Source: Ga0077527 sp032128415 (GTDB lineage Bacteria; Pseudomonadota; Gammaproteobacteria; Burkholderiales; SG8-41). From it: a stretch of DNA of 7,420 bases. The position numbers were made by a program, and so were the translations under genes. Below, one piece after another: positions 7,260 to 7,420 of the stretch (within the stretch, counting starts at the first letter, position 1; each line of letters opens with the position of its first letter). Location of the stretch: the NCBI GenBank assembly GCA_032128415.1, contig JAQBGW010000185.1, positions 1 through 7,420 on the forward strand, in the 5' to 3' direction. The notes under the pieces were generated by a model. The model was not told the origin of the DNA. It did not search any database and saw only the letters and a program-made list of their open reading frames with translations.

Positions 7260-7359
7260 GCTGGCACGAGTTTTGGCCCAGGGCTTTGTCGCGCGCCTTG
7301 CAAATATTCGCGATTTTGGCTGCGTCGCGCTTCGCGCCCTGACCAAAAATCGTGCCAGC
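7260..7359 (+). repeat. Right internal hairpin of the element
   Basis: 7260-7269 (GCTGGCACGA) pairs with 7350-7359, 7271-7276 (TTTTGG) with 7343-7348, and 7280-7284 (AGGGC) with 7336-7340. That is about 21 pairs broken by one mismatch and a small bulge, closing a 51-base loop. Its stem sequence is largely unrelated to that of the left hairpin, although the loop sequences are homologous in inverted orientation. Confidence 0.82.
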
Positions 7360-7390
7360 GCAACATGGATTTCATTGTGTTAGGGGCTCT
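7359..7390 (-). repeat. Right terminal inverted repeat of the element
   Basis: Partner of the left repeat, 30 of 32 positions complementary, with the outer 21 bases (7370-7390) perfect. Outside it lie AA and then ordinary-looking sequence; with the T at 7390 this makes the TAA that also abuts the left end. Confidence 0.93.
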
Positions 7391-7420
7391 AAGCACAGAA
7401 GCGGTGAGCGGGCGTGCTGT
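7391..7420. other. Flank beyond the element, no feature seen
   Basis: The last 30 bases hold no recognisable gene start, promoter or RNA. This may be the original argS upstream region, now about 290 bases away from the argS start codon. Confidence 0.4.

Larger units (their letters stand above)
7123..7390. mobile_element. Palindromic MITE-like element upstream of argS
   Basis: A 266-268 bp non-coding element, symmetric about 7256.5. The outer 32 bases at each end are inverted repeats (30 of 32 match), starting inward from GAGCCCCTAACACAATGAAA at 7124. The element is bounded by TAA on both sides (7121-7123 and 7390-7392), which looks like a 3-bp target duplication partly shared with the repeat ends. 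No transposase is present, and the frames that stay open across it look like artefacts of the palindrome. Size, terminal repeats and target duplication fit a miniature inverted-repeat transposable element moved in trans. Ends beginning GAG with a TNA-type 3-bp duplication recall the IS1031 group of the IS5 family; that link is from memory and is inference. The alternative is a chromosomal repeat (REP/BIME-like) that is not transposase-derived. Repetition elsewhere in the genome cannot be seen from this window. Confidence 0.75.

Noticed and set aside
7051..7396. Open frames of 68-110 codons on both strands across the palindromic element
   Set aside because: They read the inverted repeats in several frames, give low-complexity Arg-rich sequences with similar ends on both strands, and have no ribosome-binding sites. 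They are by-products of the palindrome, not proteins.
7393..7418. GCAC...GTGC inverted repeat in the last 30 bases as a terminator or operator
   Set aside because: The stem is only four to five base pairs, has no T-run and is cut close to the window edge, so it cannot be distinguished from chance.

Overview
This looks like chromosomal DNA of a betaproteobacterium. The protein families, the moderately high G+C and the order argS - SPOR protein - dsbA - SDR all fit that group. A Nitrosomonadales-like member is my guess, but the window does not prove it. No plasmid, phage or self-mobile genes are visible, apart from one short non-autonomous element at the right end.

Layout. Positions 2-2573 on the + strand hold the 3' part of glmU followed by complete glmS. 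These encode the enzymes at the two ends of UDP-N-acetylglucosamine synthesis, which feeds peptidoglycan and LPS. Converging on them across a 24-base gap is a compact minus-strand gene run, read from right to left: argS (arginyl-tRNA synthetase), a membrane-anchored SPOR protein, two tandem dsbA-type thiol:disulfide oxidoreductases, and a short-chain dehydrogenase. Gaps within it are 10, 18, 3 and 12 bases, so the five genes are probably one transcript. The run mixes translation, cell-wall/septum binding and periplasmic disulfide formation.

The right end (7105-7420) has no credible gene. It holds a 266-268 bp palindromic element starting 18 bases upstream of the argS start codon. Its ends are near-perfect 32-bp inverted repeats, bounded by TAA on both sides, which suggests a MITE mobilised by another element's transposase. 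The whole element is symmetric without gaps about 7256.5. Each half carries its own long hairpin. The stem sequences of the two hairpins have diverged from each other while staying self-complementary, whereas the loop sequence is conserved between halves. That pattern suggests selection on folded structure and is the most interesting signal in the window. The insertion also means argS and the genes behind it must be transcribed from within or across the element, or from a very short remaining leader.
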